NCBI RefSeq assembly: GCF_018687615.1 | Contig: NZ_CP061299.1 | Location: forward strand, 682,001 to 746,000 | DNA from: Polynucleobacter sp. MWH-CaK5 | GTDB lineage: Bacteria > Pseudomonadota > Gammaproteobacteria > Burkholderiales > Burkholderiaceae | Length of the DNA: 64,000 nucleotides | Direction: 5' to 3' | Shown: in pieces, positions 52,815-61,747 of the stretch | Position numbering within the stretch: position 1 is the stretch's first letter | Layout: each line of letters opens with the position of its first letter | The notes under the pieces: generated by a model | Seen by the model: the letters and a program-made list of their open reading frames with translations, nothing else | Database searches by the model: none | Told to the model about the DNA's origin: nothing | Program-made: the position numbers and the translations under genes

Positions 52815-52890
52815 GTCCCCATCGTCTAGAGGCCTAGGACACCACCCTTTCACGGTGGGTACCGGGGTTCGAATCCCCGTGGGGACGCCA
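52815..52890 (+). tRNA. tRNA-Glu (anticodon TTC)
   Basis: A 76-base cloverleaf with encoded CCA. The acceptor stem is GTCCCCA/TGGGGAC, the anticodon stem CCACC/GGTGG encloses CTTTCAC, and the T arm carries GGTTCGAATCC. It follows tRNA-Ala by 56 bases. Confidence 0.97.
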
Positions 52891-52897
52891 AGTTTTT

Positions 52898-52974
52898 GGA
52901 GCGGTAGTTCAGTTGGTTAGAATACCGGCCTGTCACGCCGGGGGTCGCGGGTTCGAGTCCCGTCCGCTCCGCCA
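52898..52974 (+). tRNA. tRNA-Asp (anticodon GTC)
   Basis: A 77-base cloverleaf with encoded CCA. The acceptor stem is GGAGCGG/CCGCTCC, the anticodon stem CCGGC/GCCGG encloses CTGTCAC, and the T arm carries GGTTCGAGTCC. It lies 7 bases after tRNA-Glu and directly before the terminator. Confidence 0.97.
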
Positions 52975-52976
52975 AC

Positions 52977-53011
52977 AAAAAAGCCCTTGTTTTTAAACAA
53001 GGGCTTTTTTT
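52977..53011 (+). terminator. Bidirectional terminator of the tRNA operon and the DEAD-box gene
   Basis: AAGCCCTTGTTT pairs perfectly with AAACAAGGGCTT around a TT loop, with A residues before and seven T residues after. It follows tRNA-Asp by a few bases and lies 41 bases past the stop of the convergent helicase gene. Confidence 0.93.
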
Positions 53012-53051
53012 ATTTCTTTCGCCTTTTAACTTTTTGCACTACTCAAATCAA

Positions 53052-54431
53052 TTACTTGCTACTGCTACTTCTTCTGGCAAATTGACCTGGTTTTTGAGTG
53101 TTCATCTTGCGATGAGTTTTCTTCGGGGCAGTGATGGTTGAATCTGATGGCTTCACCTGACCGCTGCGCTTGGTTTGATTGGCACCTCTTGGTGAAGCAG
53201 CATTGTGTCTGGCTTGCCCATGTCTTGCTTGACCAGATTTTTGCTGGGCTTGCTGACTTCGTAATTGGATAGGTTGAGCCACTGCGTTAGGGTCTGGTTC
53301 AAAACCAGGAACAACTTCTCTTGGCAAACTTTGTTTGATCAAGCGCTCAATGTCTTTCAGCATATCGTGCTCATCAACACAGACGAGTGACACAGCAACA
53401 CCATTAGAACCAGCTCTGCCAGTTCGACCAATGCGGTGAACATAATCTTCAGGCACATTCGGTAAGTCGTAATTGACCACGTGGGGCAATTGGTCAATAT
53501 CAATGCCTCGCGCAGCAATGTCGGTTGCTACCAAAGTGATGATCTTGCCAGCTTTAAAGTCTGCCAATGCTTTGGTTCTTGCGGTTTGACTCTTATTGCC
53601 GTGGATTGCCATGGCACTGATGCCATTACTTTCTAATTGCAGAACCAATTTATTAGCGCCATGCTTGGTGCGCGTGAAAACCAAAACTTGCTTCCAGTCA
53701 TTGGACTTGATGAGATGCGCTAGCAGTGGGTGTTTGTTGCCACGATCCACTGGGTGCATTAATTGTGTGATGGCTTCATTGGTGCTGTTGCTTCTTGCTA
53801 CTTCAATCAATGAAGGAGAGTTCAATAAATCATTAGCAAGCGCTTTGATCTCTGTAGAGAAGGTGGCAGAAAACAATAAGTTTTGACGTTGCTTAGGAAG
53901 TGCAGCAAGGATTTTCTTGATATCTCGTAAGAATCCCATATCCAACATTCTGTCGGCTTCATCAAGAATTAATATCTCTACGTGCTGTAAAGAAATCGCG
54001 CCTTGACCCATCAGGTCTAAAAGACGTCCTGGTGTTGCCACCAAAATATCTAAGCCAGCTTGAATAGATTTAATTTGTGGATTTGCTCCAACGCCACCAA
54101 AAATAACCGCTGATTTGAGCTGCGTGTATTTGCCATAAGTTTGAACAGAGGCATGTACTTGCGCAGCAAGTTCACGAGTTGGAGTCAGTATCAAGCCACG
54201 CACTTGTCGGCGACGGCTGGTTTGATTCACAGGAGAAGTTAAGAGGCGCTGTAATACTGGTAGCGTGAAGCCTGCAGTTTTACCAGTGCCAGTTTGAGCA
54301 GCTGCTAATAAATCTCCACCATTGAGAATGGCTGGGATTGATTGAGCTTGAATAGGGGTTGGCGTTGTATAGCCATGTTCGTTAATTGCTTTAAGGATAA
54401 GTTCAGATAAACCAAGATCTTTGAATTGCAT
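53052..54431 (-). CDS. rhlE: DEAD-box RNA helicase, RhlE-like
   Basis: An ATP-dependent RNA helicase of 459 residues. It has the Q motif (GYTTPTPIQAQSIP), motif I AQTGTGKT, motif II LDEADRMLDMGF, motif III SAT and motif VI HRIGRTGRAG. The C-terminal tail of about 80 residues is basic and rich in Gln, Ala, Arg and Ser, suited to RNA binding. The start at 54431 gives MQFKDLGLS, the typical RhlE beginning; three more codons upstream are possible. Likely roles are ribosome assembly or RNA decay. Confidence 0.92.
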   Translation of the reverse strand: MQFKDLGLSELILKAINEHGYTTPTPIQAQSIPAILNGGDLLAAAQTGTGKTAGFTLPVLQRLLTSPVNQTSRRRQVRGLILTPTRELAAQVHASVQTYGKYTQLKSAVIFGGVGANPQIKSIQAGLDILVATPGRLLDLMGQGAISLQHVEILILDEADRMLDMGFLRDIKKILAALPKQRQNLLFSATFSTEIKALANDLLNSPSLIEVARSNSTNEAITQLMHPVDRGNKHPLLAHLIKSNDWKQVLVFTRTKHGANKLVLQLESNGISAMAIHGNKSQTARTKALADFKAGKIITLVATDIAARGIDIDQLPHVVNYDLPNVPEDYVHRIGRTGRAGSNGVAVSLVCVDEHDMLKDIERLIKQSLPREVVPGFEPDPNAVAQPIQLRSQQAQQKSGQARHGQARHNAASPRGANQTKRSGQVKPSDSTITAPKKTHRKMNTQKPGQFARRSSSSK

Positions 54432-54651
54432 AGGTACCAATAGAGTGATGACCTGTGCTCAGCAAAAAGTAATTTTTGGAAGGTCAATGAATGAACTGCT
54501 TAAGAAGAAATGTAGAGCGCAGTTATGAATGCTTACTGATGCTATTTTAGTTCATTGCGCCTTGAATGTCCTATTTATCTTCACTTTGGGGCGATCTCAT
54601 CAGTTAAAATAGCGCATTCCTTGGATATTCACCGATTATTTCTGGTGAACC

Positions 54652-54705
54652 ATGAAATTATCAATTAACAACCCAGCAGTAGCTGGTATGACTGCTGAAA
54701 AATGA
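54652..54705 (+). CDS. Possible 17-residue upstream ORF before the ABC-F gene
   Basis: ATG at 54652 opens a short frame reading MKLSINNPAVAGMTAEK that stops at TGA 54703-54705. Its stop overlaps the ABC-F start codon as ATGA. A GGTGA sequence is close upstream, and CAGCAGT at 54674-54680 can pair with ACTGCTG at 54691-54697 just before the ABC-F start. The remaining 220 bases upstream hold no gene, only a TAAAAT at 54605-54610 that could be a -10 element. Translation is not proven. Confidence 0.4.
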   Translation: MKLSINNPAVAGMTAEK

Positions 54706-56717
54706 TCACCTTAAACAATGTATCCCTGCGTCGTGGCGCTAAATTATTGCTTGATAAAGCAACGGTCACGCTCAATCCGGGGGAGAAGGTTGGTTTGGTC
54801 GGGCGTAATGGCGCTGGTAAATCAACTTTGTTTGCATTATTGAATGGCACCTTGCATGAAGATGGCGGTGACTTTTCTATTCCTAAAGTATGGCGCATGG
54901 CCCAAGTGGCTCAAAACATGCCAGAAACTGAAGAGTCTGCCACTGAGTTCGTGATTGCTGGCGACACTCGCCTGATTGAATTAAGACAAGCGCTAGAAGC
55001 TGCAGAATTAGCAGAAGATGGTATGGCCATGGCGCATGCTCACGTTGACTTGGCAGATGCTGGTGAACATGACGCAACATCCAGGGCGCAGGCACTGATT
55101 CTTGGTTTGGGTTTTAAGGTCAGTGAACTTGATCAGCCAGTGAACAGTTTTTCTGGTGGTTGGCGCATGCGTTTGCAATTAGCACGTGCATTGATGTGCC
55201 CATCGGATTTATTGTTGCTTGATGAGCCAACCAATCACTTGGACTTAGATGCTTTGGTGTGGTTGGAAGCATGGTTGAAGCGCTATGCCGGTACCATGAT
55301 TGTGATTTCTCATGATAGAGAATTTTTGGATGCCGTGACCAATGTTACCTTGCATATTGAGCATGCCAAATTGAATCGTTACGGTGGCAATTACAGTTCG
55401 TTCGAACTCATGCGTGCTCAACAATTAGAGTTGCAACAAGCATCCTTCTCAAAGCAACAAGAAAAAATTGCCCACCTACAAAAGTTCATCACACGCTTTA
55501 AAGCCAAAGCGAGTAAAGCCAAGCAAGCGCAGAGTAGAGTCAAAGCTCTTGAGCGCATGGAGAAAATTGCTCCTGTGTTGGCTGATGCTGAGTTCACTTT
55601 TGAATTCAAAGAACCACAAAATTTACCGAACCCTATGTTGGCCATCAGCGATGCAAGCTTTGGTTATCAGGTTGATGGTTTTAATAAAGTCATCATCAAA
55701 GATGTCAATAAATCAGTCTTAGCTGGTCAAAGGATTGGTATCTTGGGGGCAAACGGCCAAGGTAAATCGACCTTGGTTAAAACCATTGCCAGAACCATGC
55801 CTCAACTTGCAGGCACAGTGACTGAGGGCAAGGGTTTGAACATTGGTTACTTTGCTCAGCAAGAGTTAGATGTTTTAAGGTCTGATGACAATCCTTTAGA
55901 GCACATGATTCGCTTAGCCAAAGACTTGGGTCCAAATGCTGCTGAATCTGGTCGTGAGCAAGATTTGCGTAACTTCTTAGGCACGTTTAACTTTGCTGGT
56001 GATATGGTCAAGCAAGCAGTCGGAACCATGAGCGGTGGTGAGAAGGCTCGCTTGGTTTTGGCGATGATTGTTTGGCAGCGACCTAATTTACTTTTGCTAG
56101 ACGAGCCAACCAATCACTTGGATCTTGCAACCCGTGAAGCTTTATCAATGGCCTTGAATGAGTTTGAAGGCACTGTGATGTTAGTCAGCCATGATCGCGC
56201 CTTGCTGAGAGCCGTTTGTGATGAGTTTTGGTTGGTGGGTCGTGGAGAAATCAAGCCATTTGATGGTGACTTGGATGATTACCAACGCTACTTGCTTGAA
56301 GAGTCTAAGAGACTGAGAGAAGAAGCCAAGGTAGAAGAGGCTAAAGTTATTTCTGGGGGTGTCTCTGCGAGTGTTTCTGAAGTTGCTAAGCCGGCTGTCA
56401 ATATTGCCGTGGAGCCAGTAAAAAAACCAGTGGTTCAAACCAGTGAGCAAAGAAAATTAGAATCTGCCAAACGCCAAGAGATCAATGCCCGCACCAAGCC
56501 TTTGAAAAAGCAAATTGATCAAGCTGAAAAATCAATGGCGCAGCTTCAAGCAGAGAAGACTCAATTAGAGTCAAAGTTATTAGAGCCAGTGTCTCCGCAA
56601 GAAATTGCGGATATTGGTAAGAAGCTCAAAGTGATCAACGATGAGTTAACTGCGCTTGAAGAAAAATGGCTGGGATGGACTTCTGAGATAGAAGCCATTG
56701 AATCTCAAGTATCTTAA
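54702..56717 (+). CDS. ABC-F family ATPase, YheS type
   Basis: A soluble protein of 671 residues with two ABC domains that acts on the ribosome. The first domain has Walker A GRNGAGKST, signature NSFSGGWRMRLQLARAL and Walker B LLLDEPTNHLDLD. A linker rich in Lys and Gln follows (FKAKASKAKQAQSRVKAL). The second domain has GANGQGKST and MSGGEKARLVLA. The C-terminal extension is a coiled coil with KRQEINARTKPLKKQI. The layout fits YheS. No ribosome site is visible; initiation may depend on the overlapping upstream ORF. Confidence 0.92.
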   Translation: MITLNNVSLRRGAKLLLDKATVTLNPGEKVGLVGRNGAGKSTLFALLNGTLHEDGGDFSIPKVWRMAQVAQNMPETEESATEFVIAGDTRLIELRQALEAAELAEDGMAMAHAHVDLADAGEHDATSRAQALILGLGFKVSELDQPVNSFSGGWRMRLQLARALMCPSDLLLLDEPTNHLDLDALVWLEAWLKRYAGTMIVISHDREFLDAVTNVTLHIEHAKLNRYGGNYSSFELMRAQQLELQQASFSKQQEKIAHLQKFITRFKAKASKAKQAQSRVKALERMEKIAPVLADAEFTFEFKEPQNLPNPMLAISDASFGYQVDGFNKVIIKDVNKSVLAGQRIGILGANGQGKSTLVKTIARTMPQLAGTVTEGKGLNIGYFAQQELDVLRSDDNPLEHMIRLAKDLGPNAAESGREQDLRNFLGTFNFAGDMVKQAVGTMSGGEKARLVLAMIVWQRPNLLLLDEPTNHLDLATREALSMALNEFEGTVMLVSHDRALLRAVCDEFWLVGRGEIKPFDGDLDDYQRYLLEESKRLREEAKVEEAKVISGGVSASVSEVAKPAVNIAVEPVKKPVVQTSEQRKLESAKRQEINARTKPLKKQIDQAEKSMAQLQAEKTQLESKLLEPVSPQEIADIGKKLKVINDELTALEEKWLGWTSEIEAIESQVS

Positions 56718-56718
56718 A

Positions 56719-57588
56719 TTAGAAAAACTTGGTGTATCTTAAAAAGATGCGGTGCTTATCTTCAAGTGCTGCATTGTTGTCAATGTCTTGACCATATTGC
56801 AAGGTGAAGCGGCCAATAGATGAGTTTCTGATAGCGCTGAGTTGATAGCGATGTGATTTGATAGAGTTATTTCGAGCTCCGCCATTAAAAATAGTTTCTC
56901 CGCCTTCAGAATAGAAATAAGCAGCAGCAAAACTATATTGCTTGTTCAAGTGGTAAAGAAAACCTGTTTGTGCGCTATATAAAGCTTTTTGCTCCAAAGT
57001 GCCAACTGTGTTTGATAGGCGACCCGCATCATTTTTTCCGAACCACAATGTATCAAACGCACTCATCCAATCTAAGTCGGGAGCGATTCTGGTTTGATAG
57101 GCAATTTGACCTGCCCATCGATAACGATTCTCGCCCATATTGATGTCTCGACCACTCGAATAACTACCAGTTGGTGTGATCAAATATCCCGCAACTCCCA
57201 CATAGGTCTTAGATGCTCTATCAACATAGGGCCAGTAGGCAAAAACCAGAGTGGTGTCAATCATGCCGTTATCAGCAGGAAGAGAAGCATAGGCCCCAGA
57301 TGGATCATTTCTGCCAGTGCCTGTGTGAAGATAGAACAAGGCAGGTTGCTTATTGACTTCAAAAGCTTGGGTATAACGAAATTGCACCTGATTTTGATCG
57401 ATTCTTGCGTTACTAGCACCAACTCGTTCAGCATTCAAATAAGACAGTTGAACGCTGCGCAAACCAGGAGGTGGTGCAGTGGCATCACCAGGTTGAAGAT
57501 CGATTGCCCAAGAAGACATAGAAAAACCAGAAGCCACGGCGAATGTGGCAAGTGCAATGGCCTTTGATTTCTTAGCTAATTGATGCAT
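56719..57588 (-). CDS. Predicted outer-membrane beta-barrel protein (phenol_MetA_deg-like)
   Basis: A protein of 289 residues with an N-terminal signal peptide (KKSKAIALATFAVASGFSMSSWA, cleavage likely after the second AWA-like Ala). The mature part has alternating polar and aromatic strands, such as QVQFRYTQAF, KTYVGVAGYLITPTGSY and KHRIFLRYTKFF, ending in Phe as outer membrane barrels do. It resembles the family of MetA-pathway phenol degradation proteins often called transporters. The ATG at 57588 is chosen; a GTG at 57615 is also in frame. It is convergent with the ABC-F gene, with one base between their stop codons. Confidence 0.75.
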   Translation of the reverse strand: MHQLAKKSKAIALATFAVASGFSMSSWAIDLQPGDATAPPPGLRSVQLSYLNAERVGASNARIDQNQVQFRYTQAFEVNKQPALFYLHTGTGRNDPSGAYASLPADNGMIDTTLVFAYWPYVDRASKTYVGVAGYLITPTGSYSSGRDINMGENRYRWAGQIAYQTRIAPDLDWMSAFDTLWFGKNDAGRLSNTVGTLEQKALYSAQTGFLYHLNKQYSFAAAYFYSEGGETIFNGGARNNSIKSHRYQLSAIRNSSIGRFTLQYGQDIDNNAALEDKHRIFLRYTKFF

Positions 57589-57638
57589 TTTGAATGTAAA
57601 TTTTTGAGATGGCACATTCTATACTTTTTTGTAACTGA

Positions 57639-57710
57639 CATAAACGATGTCAACTGCGATGTCATCCTATTTGCTGATCAATCGTTAAAGGAAGAGAGGC
57701 ATCGTTTATG
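57639..57710. repeat. Eleven-base inverted repeat between two divergent envelope genes
   Basis: CATAAACGATG at 57639-57649 and CATCGTTTATG at 57700-57710 are perfect reverse complements 50 bases apart. They lie in the 173-base gap between the barrel protein and the glycine-zipper lipoprotein. They may be a looping operator or chance; nothing else is recognised there. Confidence 0.45.
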
Positions 57711-57761
57711 ATGACACTGTTAACGCCGGTATGTGCGTCGTTGGTTTGATAAAGGATTGAT

Positions 57762-58232
57762 ATGCATCGTGATTTTAAAAAAATTAGCTTGATTGCTTTG
57801 ATGGCCGCCACATTGGTTGGTTGCGCATCGACACCAGTTGGTCCAAGCTTGGTCATCATGCCAGCGCCTGGTAAGCCCTTTGAGATCTTCCAAAAAGATG
57901 ATCAAGAGTGCCGCACATATGCTCAAAATTCACTGAACACAACCGCCGATGAGATCGCTGCTAAAAATACGGCAAAAACAGCCATCATTGGCGCTGCAGT
58001 TGGTGCTGTAGCAGGTGCGATGGCTGATGGCGGAAGTGCTCGAAATGTGGGTACTGGTGCTGCCGTTGGTTTATTGGGTGGTGCAGCAATGGGTGCTACT
58101 GGCGGTAATGAGTCAGCCAAAGAGGTGCAACGTCGTTATGACATCGCTTACCAACAGTGCATGTATTCAAAAGGTCATCAAGTGCCAGGCTACTCTATTC
58201 AAAAGCCTGTTGAAGCCGCACCTAAAAAATAA
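57762..58232 (+). CDS. Glycine-zipper lipoprotein
   Basis: An envelope protein of 156 residues with a lipoprotein signal peptide ending in the lipobox LVGC (residues 18-21). The central part is a glycine-zipper pair, IIGAAVGAVAGAMADGG and GTGAAVGLLGGAAMGATGG. Two more cysteines (DQECRTYA and QQCMYSKG) could form a disulfide. Proteins of this sort span or associate with the outer membrane; their role is mostly unknown. AAAGGA precedes the ATG. Confidence 0.85.
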   Translation: MHRDFKKISLIALMAATLVGCASTPVGPSLVIMPAPGKPFEIFQKDDQECRTYAQNSLNTTADEIAAKNTAKTAIIGAAVGAVAGAMADGGSARNVGTGAAVGLLGGAAMGATGGNESAKEVQRRYDIAYQQCMYSKGHQVPGYSIQKPVEAAPKK

Positions 58233-58236
58233 GTTC

Positions 58237-58257
58237 TCATCAATGTTTATTTGATGA
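58237..58257. other. Hairpin between convergent genes
   Basis: TCATCAA at 58237-58243 pairs perfectly with TTGATGA at 58251-58257 around a 7-base loop, between the lipoprotein and MATE stop codons. No T run follows, so terminator function is doubtful. Confidence 0.35.
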
Positions 58258-58273
58258 ATCAATTGAGAGAGGG

Positions 58274-59653
58274 TTAAGCCTCCACTGGAGGATGCTCTCT
58301 CTCAAATCTCTTGGCAGTTCTCTTGAATAAAATGATCAAGAAGGTGGCTGCAATAGCCAAACTTAAACTGTTGGCAAACCAAAATCCTTGAGCGCCCTGA
58401 AGTATCTCTGGCACATTGCCACTCAAGTTAAAACCTAAAATATATCCACCGCCAAGTCCAACACCCCAAAGTGAGAGAGCGTAGATCCACATTGGCCAAA
58501 AAGCCACACGATAGCCTCTCAAAATAAATGCGGACGTTACTTGTAAGGCATCAAAGATTTGATAAAAGGCAATGAATAAAAATAATGGTATTGCCATTGA
58601 TCGAACATCTGCAGATGGGGCGTATAAATCAAGCAAGGGATATCTAAAAATCCAAACCAGCAAGCCAACCAAAACACACAAGGTTGTTGTGAAGACCAAT
58701 GATGACCAACCAATCTCTTTTGCTAAAGTTGGTTTATCTGCACCTAGTGACTGTGCCACTAAAGTCGATGTAGCAATAGATAATGACAAAGGCAGCATGT
58801 ATAAAACAGTCCCTAGATTGGCCACAATTTGATGGCCTGCCAAAGGCACAGTTCCTAATTTAGCAATGAACAGCGCCATAAAAGCGAATGATGTCACTTC
58901 AATGAGATAGCTCAAACCGATTGGTAAGCCCAACTTTAGGAGCGTGCCAATCTTATGAATGTCTGGTCGGCTGAACTGTTTGTAAACACCAAAAATTTGA
59001 TAAAACTTGCCTCGATAAACGATGACTAACATCGTCAAGAACCAAAGCCAATTGATGATCACAGTTGCTAGAGCGCAACCTGGACCCCCCATGGCATCAA
59101 CGCCAAAGCCACCGTAAATTAGCCAAGCATTGAGAGGAATCTTTAAAAATAAACCACCGATTTGTAACCAAGTGACCACTGCAGGTTTAGAAATAGCATT
59201 ATGAAAAGCCACCAGCACTCTCATGGCTAAACTGGCTGGTAAGCCCCAGGCAACGATCTGTAAATACAAAATGGCTTTTGCTTCAACTTCTGGGCTTGCA
59301 TTGGCGATTGATAAAAATACCCCAGGGTTCATCAAAATCATCATGCCAAAGATGCTCAGGCCAAGGGATAGCCACCATCCTTGCCTAACTTCTTCACCAA
59401 TCTCAGGGAAACGTTTGGCACCAAATAATTGACCAGCAATCGGTGCTAGGGCAGAAATAACTCCAGTCAAGCCCACATAAATACTGATAAAAATAGAGCC
59501 TGCCATTGCAAGGGCTGCAAGGTCATCAGTGGAGTATCTTGCCACCATGGCAGTGTCCATCACGCCAAAGGCAATCACAGCTAATTGGCCAACCAATAGT
59601 GGACCAGCTAATGAAAGTAGGCGGGGGATGTCTCGCTTAAGATTACTGAGCAT
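58274..59653 (-). CDS. MATE family efflux transporter
   Basis: A predicted inner membrane antiporter of 459 residues with about 12 hydrophobic segments in two halves. Marker segments are SLAGPLLVGQLAVIAFGVMDTAMVAR and, in the second half, LKLGLPIGLSYLIEVTSFAFMALFIAKLG with GHQIVANLGTVLYMLPLSLS. The layout fits the NorM branch, which exports cationic compounds with Na+ or H+. Its start overlaps the end of the glycosyltransferase gene by 11 bases, implying coupled translation. The substrate is unknown. Confidence 0.92.
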   Translation of the reverse strand: MLSNLKRDIPRLLSLAGPLLVGQLAVIAFGVMDTAMVARYSTDDLAALAMAGSIFISIYVGLTGVISALAPIAGQLFGAKRFPEIGEEVRQGWWLSLGLSIFGMMILMNPGVFLSIANASPEVEAKAILYLQIVAWGLPASLAMRVLVAFHNAISKPAVVTWLQIGGLFLKIPLNAWLIYGGFGVDAMGGPGCALATVIINWLWFLTMLVIVYRGKFYQIFGVYKQFSRPDIHKIGTLLKLGLPIGLSYLIEVTSFAFMALFIAKLGTVPLAGHQIVANLGTVLYMLPLSLSIATSTLVAQSLGADKPTLAKEIGWSSLVFTTTLCVLVGLLVWIFRYPLLDLYAPSADVRSMAIPLFLFIAFYQIFDALQVTSAFILRGYRVAFWPMWIYALSLWGVGLGGGYILGFNLSGNVPEILQGAQGFWFANSLSLAIAATFLIILFKRTAKRFEREHPPVEA

Positions 59654-61379
59654 GACTCAGTACTTTGTACAGTCTTAATCGTTCAGAACGATCACTCACG
59701 CGACGATCTTCCCAAATCAGTTCAAGGCTCTTGTTCAGTCTCTTAGCAGTCTTGCGTGCTTCGCCAGGTTGATTGCTGATCCATAGATCGCAATGAACAT
59801 CATCTTTGAACTTTAATTTTGTGAAGTAAACAAATGAAGCCAATTGACCATCACCCAAATGCATTGAATTGATGCAAACAGATTGCGAAGGCACCACTTG
59901 AATTAAACGTTGTGCAACATCACGATATGTTTTTGCATAGTTGATGGTGGGTAGCCAAAGAGTCATCAGCAATACCCAGGTTAAAGTTGTACCAGCTGCA
60001 GAAATGACCACTGCACGCCAAATTACTTTTGGAGCTCTTGATGTTCTCCACTTAACAACGCTCACCCACAAAATGGTTACTGCGATGGCTGCAATCAATG
60101 CTAACCAGCTAAATTCTGGAACAAAGCCGGGGACTTTCTTGGCAATGTTTCTTGCTAGACCTGCTGGCAAGTTGGTTGTCATCGCAAACCACATGACCCA
60201 AATAAAAGCACCAACCAATGTGAAGGTGAGTAAGGCAAACCAATCAATGAAGCTGATCACGCTTCGCTTAATGATAGGAAGGCTGAAGCATGCCCAGATA
60301 ACCAAGGGTGGAATGATCAAGAGCAAAGATTGTTCGCTGAGAGCCTGCAAATGTGTTTGATAAACCAATACGGCGATCACAATGCCAAGTGGTAAAGCCA
60401 TATTAGGATTACGAATGCCGCCCAATGGATTGTTGGCACCTTTGCGCCAAAACCAAATACTCCACAATGCCAATGGCCAAACAGGCCAGGCATAGAGCGG
60501 TAAGTTTCTGGCTAAAAAGCCCGATGACTTAGCTGAAATAACGATCTGCATTGCATCATTGCTCCACCAAGCTTGCCAAGCAGTTTGCATTTGACCGGTG
60601 GTCAAGTCTGAGATCCACCATAGAAATGGCCAAACGCTGATACCTAATAATGCAATTAACCAAGTGCTGGCCAACCATTTGGGGTGAGGCTTGACCTCGC
60701 ATACGATCAAAGAAATGATCAGGCCGATAAAAATCAACACAAACAACCAAAGTGATGCCGATAGGGCAATGACTGCTAAACCAAGACCTGTCCATAAGCC
60801 ACCTTGCAGAGGTTTATCTAAACCGCGGACCATGCCATATAAAACAGTTGATACACCTAATAGTTGAGCAAGCGCTGGAGTGGTTTCGTGAGCGCGCAAT
60901 GCCAAACCAATACAGGCCAAGAAAATCATGAGAGCACTGTCAGCCAGTGTTCTGCCATAGTCTCTTGCTTGCGGTTGGCCACCTAAAGCAAATGCAGTTG
61001 GTTGAACTTCCGGACGACGTCCTAATAAGTAAGCAGCGTGCCAGATAGCCGTACAGCTCAAGAAGAAACATCCAGCCGAATAAAGACCTGCGGCGTTTGT
61101 TGGCCCCACCACAGGACCAAATAAGCCAATCAAGCTGGCACCTAACCAGTAGGGCAGTGGGCCAGCTAGGATCTCAGTTCTGCCATCAATGTGAGGTAGT
61201 AGCCAATCGAGCCATGAGCCATTGGCCAAGGTCCACATGGCCCCAAAACCAGCGGCATCATCATTTTTCCAAGGGTCTCGACCAAAGATCCCCAAGAGTC
61301 CGTAAATAGCCGTGATCAACACCAAAACAAAGCGAGGCAATGTTGATGTGGCAGCAGCAGTTAATCGGATGGATCTCAT
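59643..61379 (-). CDS. ArnT-like integral membrane glycosyltransferase (GT83/PMT superfamily)
   Basis: A membrane protein of 578 residues with about 11-12 hydrophobic segments and a C-terminal periplasmic domain. GRDPWKNDDAAGFGAMWTLANG after the first helix carries the acidic pair typical of the GT-C catalytic loop, and GRTEILAGPLPYW follows. The family moves sugars from polyprenyl phosphate carriers to lipid A or other envelope targets. ArnT itself is similar in length, but the donor and acceptor cannot be deduced here. No other arn genes lie nearby; the MATE gene overlaps its end. Confidence 0.82.
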   Translation of the reverse strand: MRSIRLTAAATSTLPRFVLVLITAIYGLLGIFGRDPWKNDDAAGFGAMWTLANGSWLDWLLPHIDGRTEILAGPLPYWLGASLIGLFGPVVGPTNAAGLYSAGCFFLSCTAIWHAAYLLGRRPEVQPTAFALGGQPQARDYGRTLADSALMIFLACIGLALRAHETTPALAQLLGVSTVLYGMVRGLDKPLQGGLWTGLGLAVIALSASLWLFVLIFIGLIISLIVCEVKPHPKWLASTWLIALLGISVWPFLWWISDLTTGQMQTAWQAWWSNDAMQIVISAKSSGFLARNLPLYAWPVWPLALWSIWFWRKGANNPLGGIRNPNMALPLGIVIAVLVYQTHLQALSEQSLLLIIPPLVIWACFSLPIIKRSVISFIDWFALLTFTLVGAFIWVMWFAMTTNLPAGLARNIAKKVPGFVPEFSWLALIAAIAVTILWVSVVKWRTSRAPKVIWRAVVISAAGTTLTWVLLMTLWLPTINYAKTYRDVAQRLIQVVPSQSVCINSMHLGDGQLASFVYFTKLKFKDDVHCDLWISNQPGEARKTAKRLNKSLELIWEDRRVSDRSERLRLYKVLSHAQ

Positions 61380-61426
61380 GGAGCTTAAATTTTGACCTGA
61401 TTAGACAAAAATGAATAGCCTATATG

Positions 61427-61453
61427 TAAAAAAGGCAGCGTGAGCTGCCTTTT
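61427..61453 (-). terminator. Rho-independent terminator of rpmE2
   Basis: AAAGGCAGC at 61431-61439 pairs with GCTGCCTTT at 61444-61452 around a GTGA loop. On the minus strand a T run follows (61428-61433). It lies 28 bases after the rpmE2 stop codon. Confidence 0.9.
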
Positions 61454-61480
61454 ATGATTTCATTGGTAAAGCTGAAATTC

Positions 61481-61747
61481 TTAGGCAGTTGTTTTGCCTG
61501 TAGCTTTTGTACCAAACTTCTGACGGAATTTCTCAACACGACCAGCTGTATCCATGATCTTCTGAGTGCCAGTGTAGAAAGGGTGTGACTCTGAAGAAGT
61601 CTCAATCTTAGCCAATGGATACTCTTTACCATCTTCCCACTTGATTGTTTCTTTAGTGTTGATAGTAGAGCGTGTTTTGAAGCTGAAGTTGTTTGATACG
61701 TCTAGGAAAACAACTTCTTTGTAATCTGGGTGAATGCCTTGTTTCAT
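61481..61747 (-). CDS. rpmE2: Ribosomal protein L31 type B
   Basis: A 50S subunit protein of 88 residues starting MKQGIHPDYKEVVFLDVSNN. It has no cysteines, so it is the zinc-free (C-minus) form, and the SSESHPFYTGTQKIMDTAGRVEKFRQKFG block is typical. An AAAGGA ribosome site lies about ten bases before the ATG. It has its own promoter and structured leader after rho. Confidence 0.96.
   Translation of the reverse strand: MKQGIHPDYKEVVFLDVSNNFSFKTRSTINTKETIKWEDGKEYPLAKIETSSESHPFYTGTQKIMDTAGRVEKFRQKFGTKATGKTTA

Noticed and set aside
57094..57567. A 157-codon frame antisense to the outer membrane protein gene
   Set aside because: The minus-strand frame has a signal peptide and barrel pattern; the plus-strand product shows neither and has no ribosome site.
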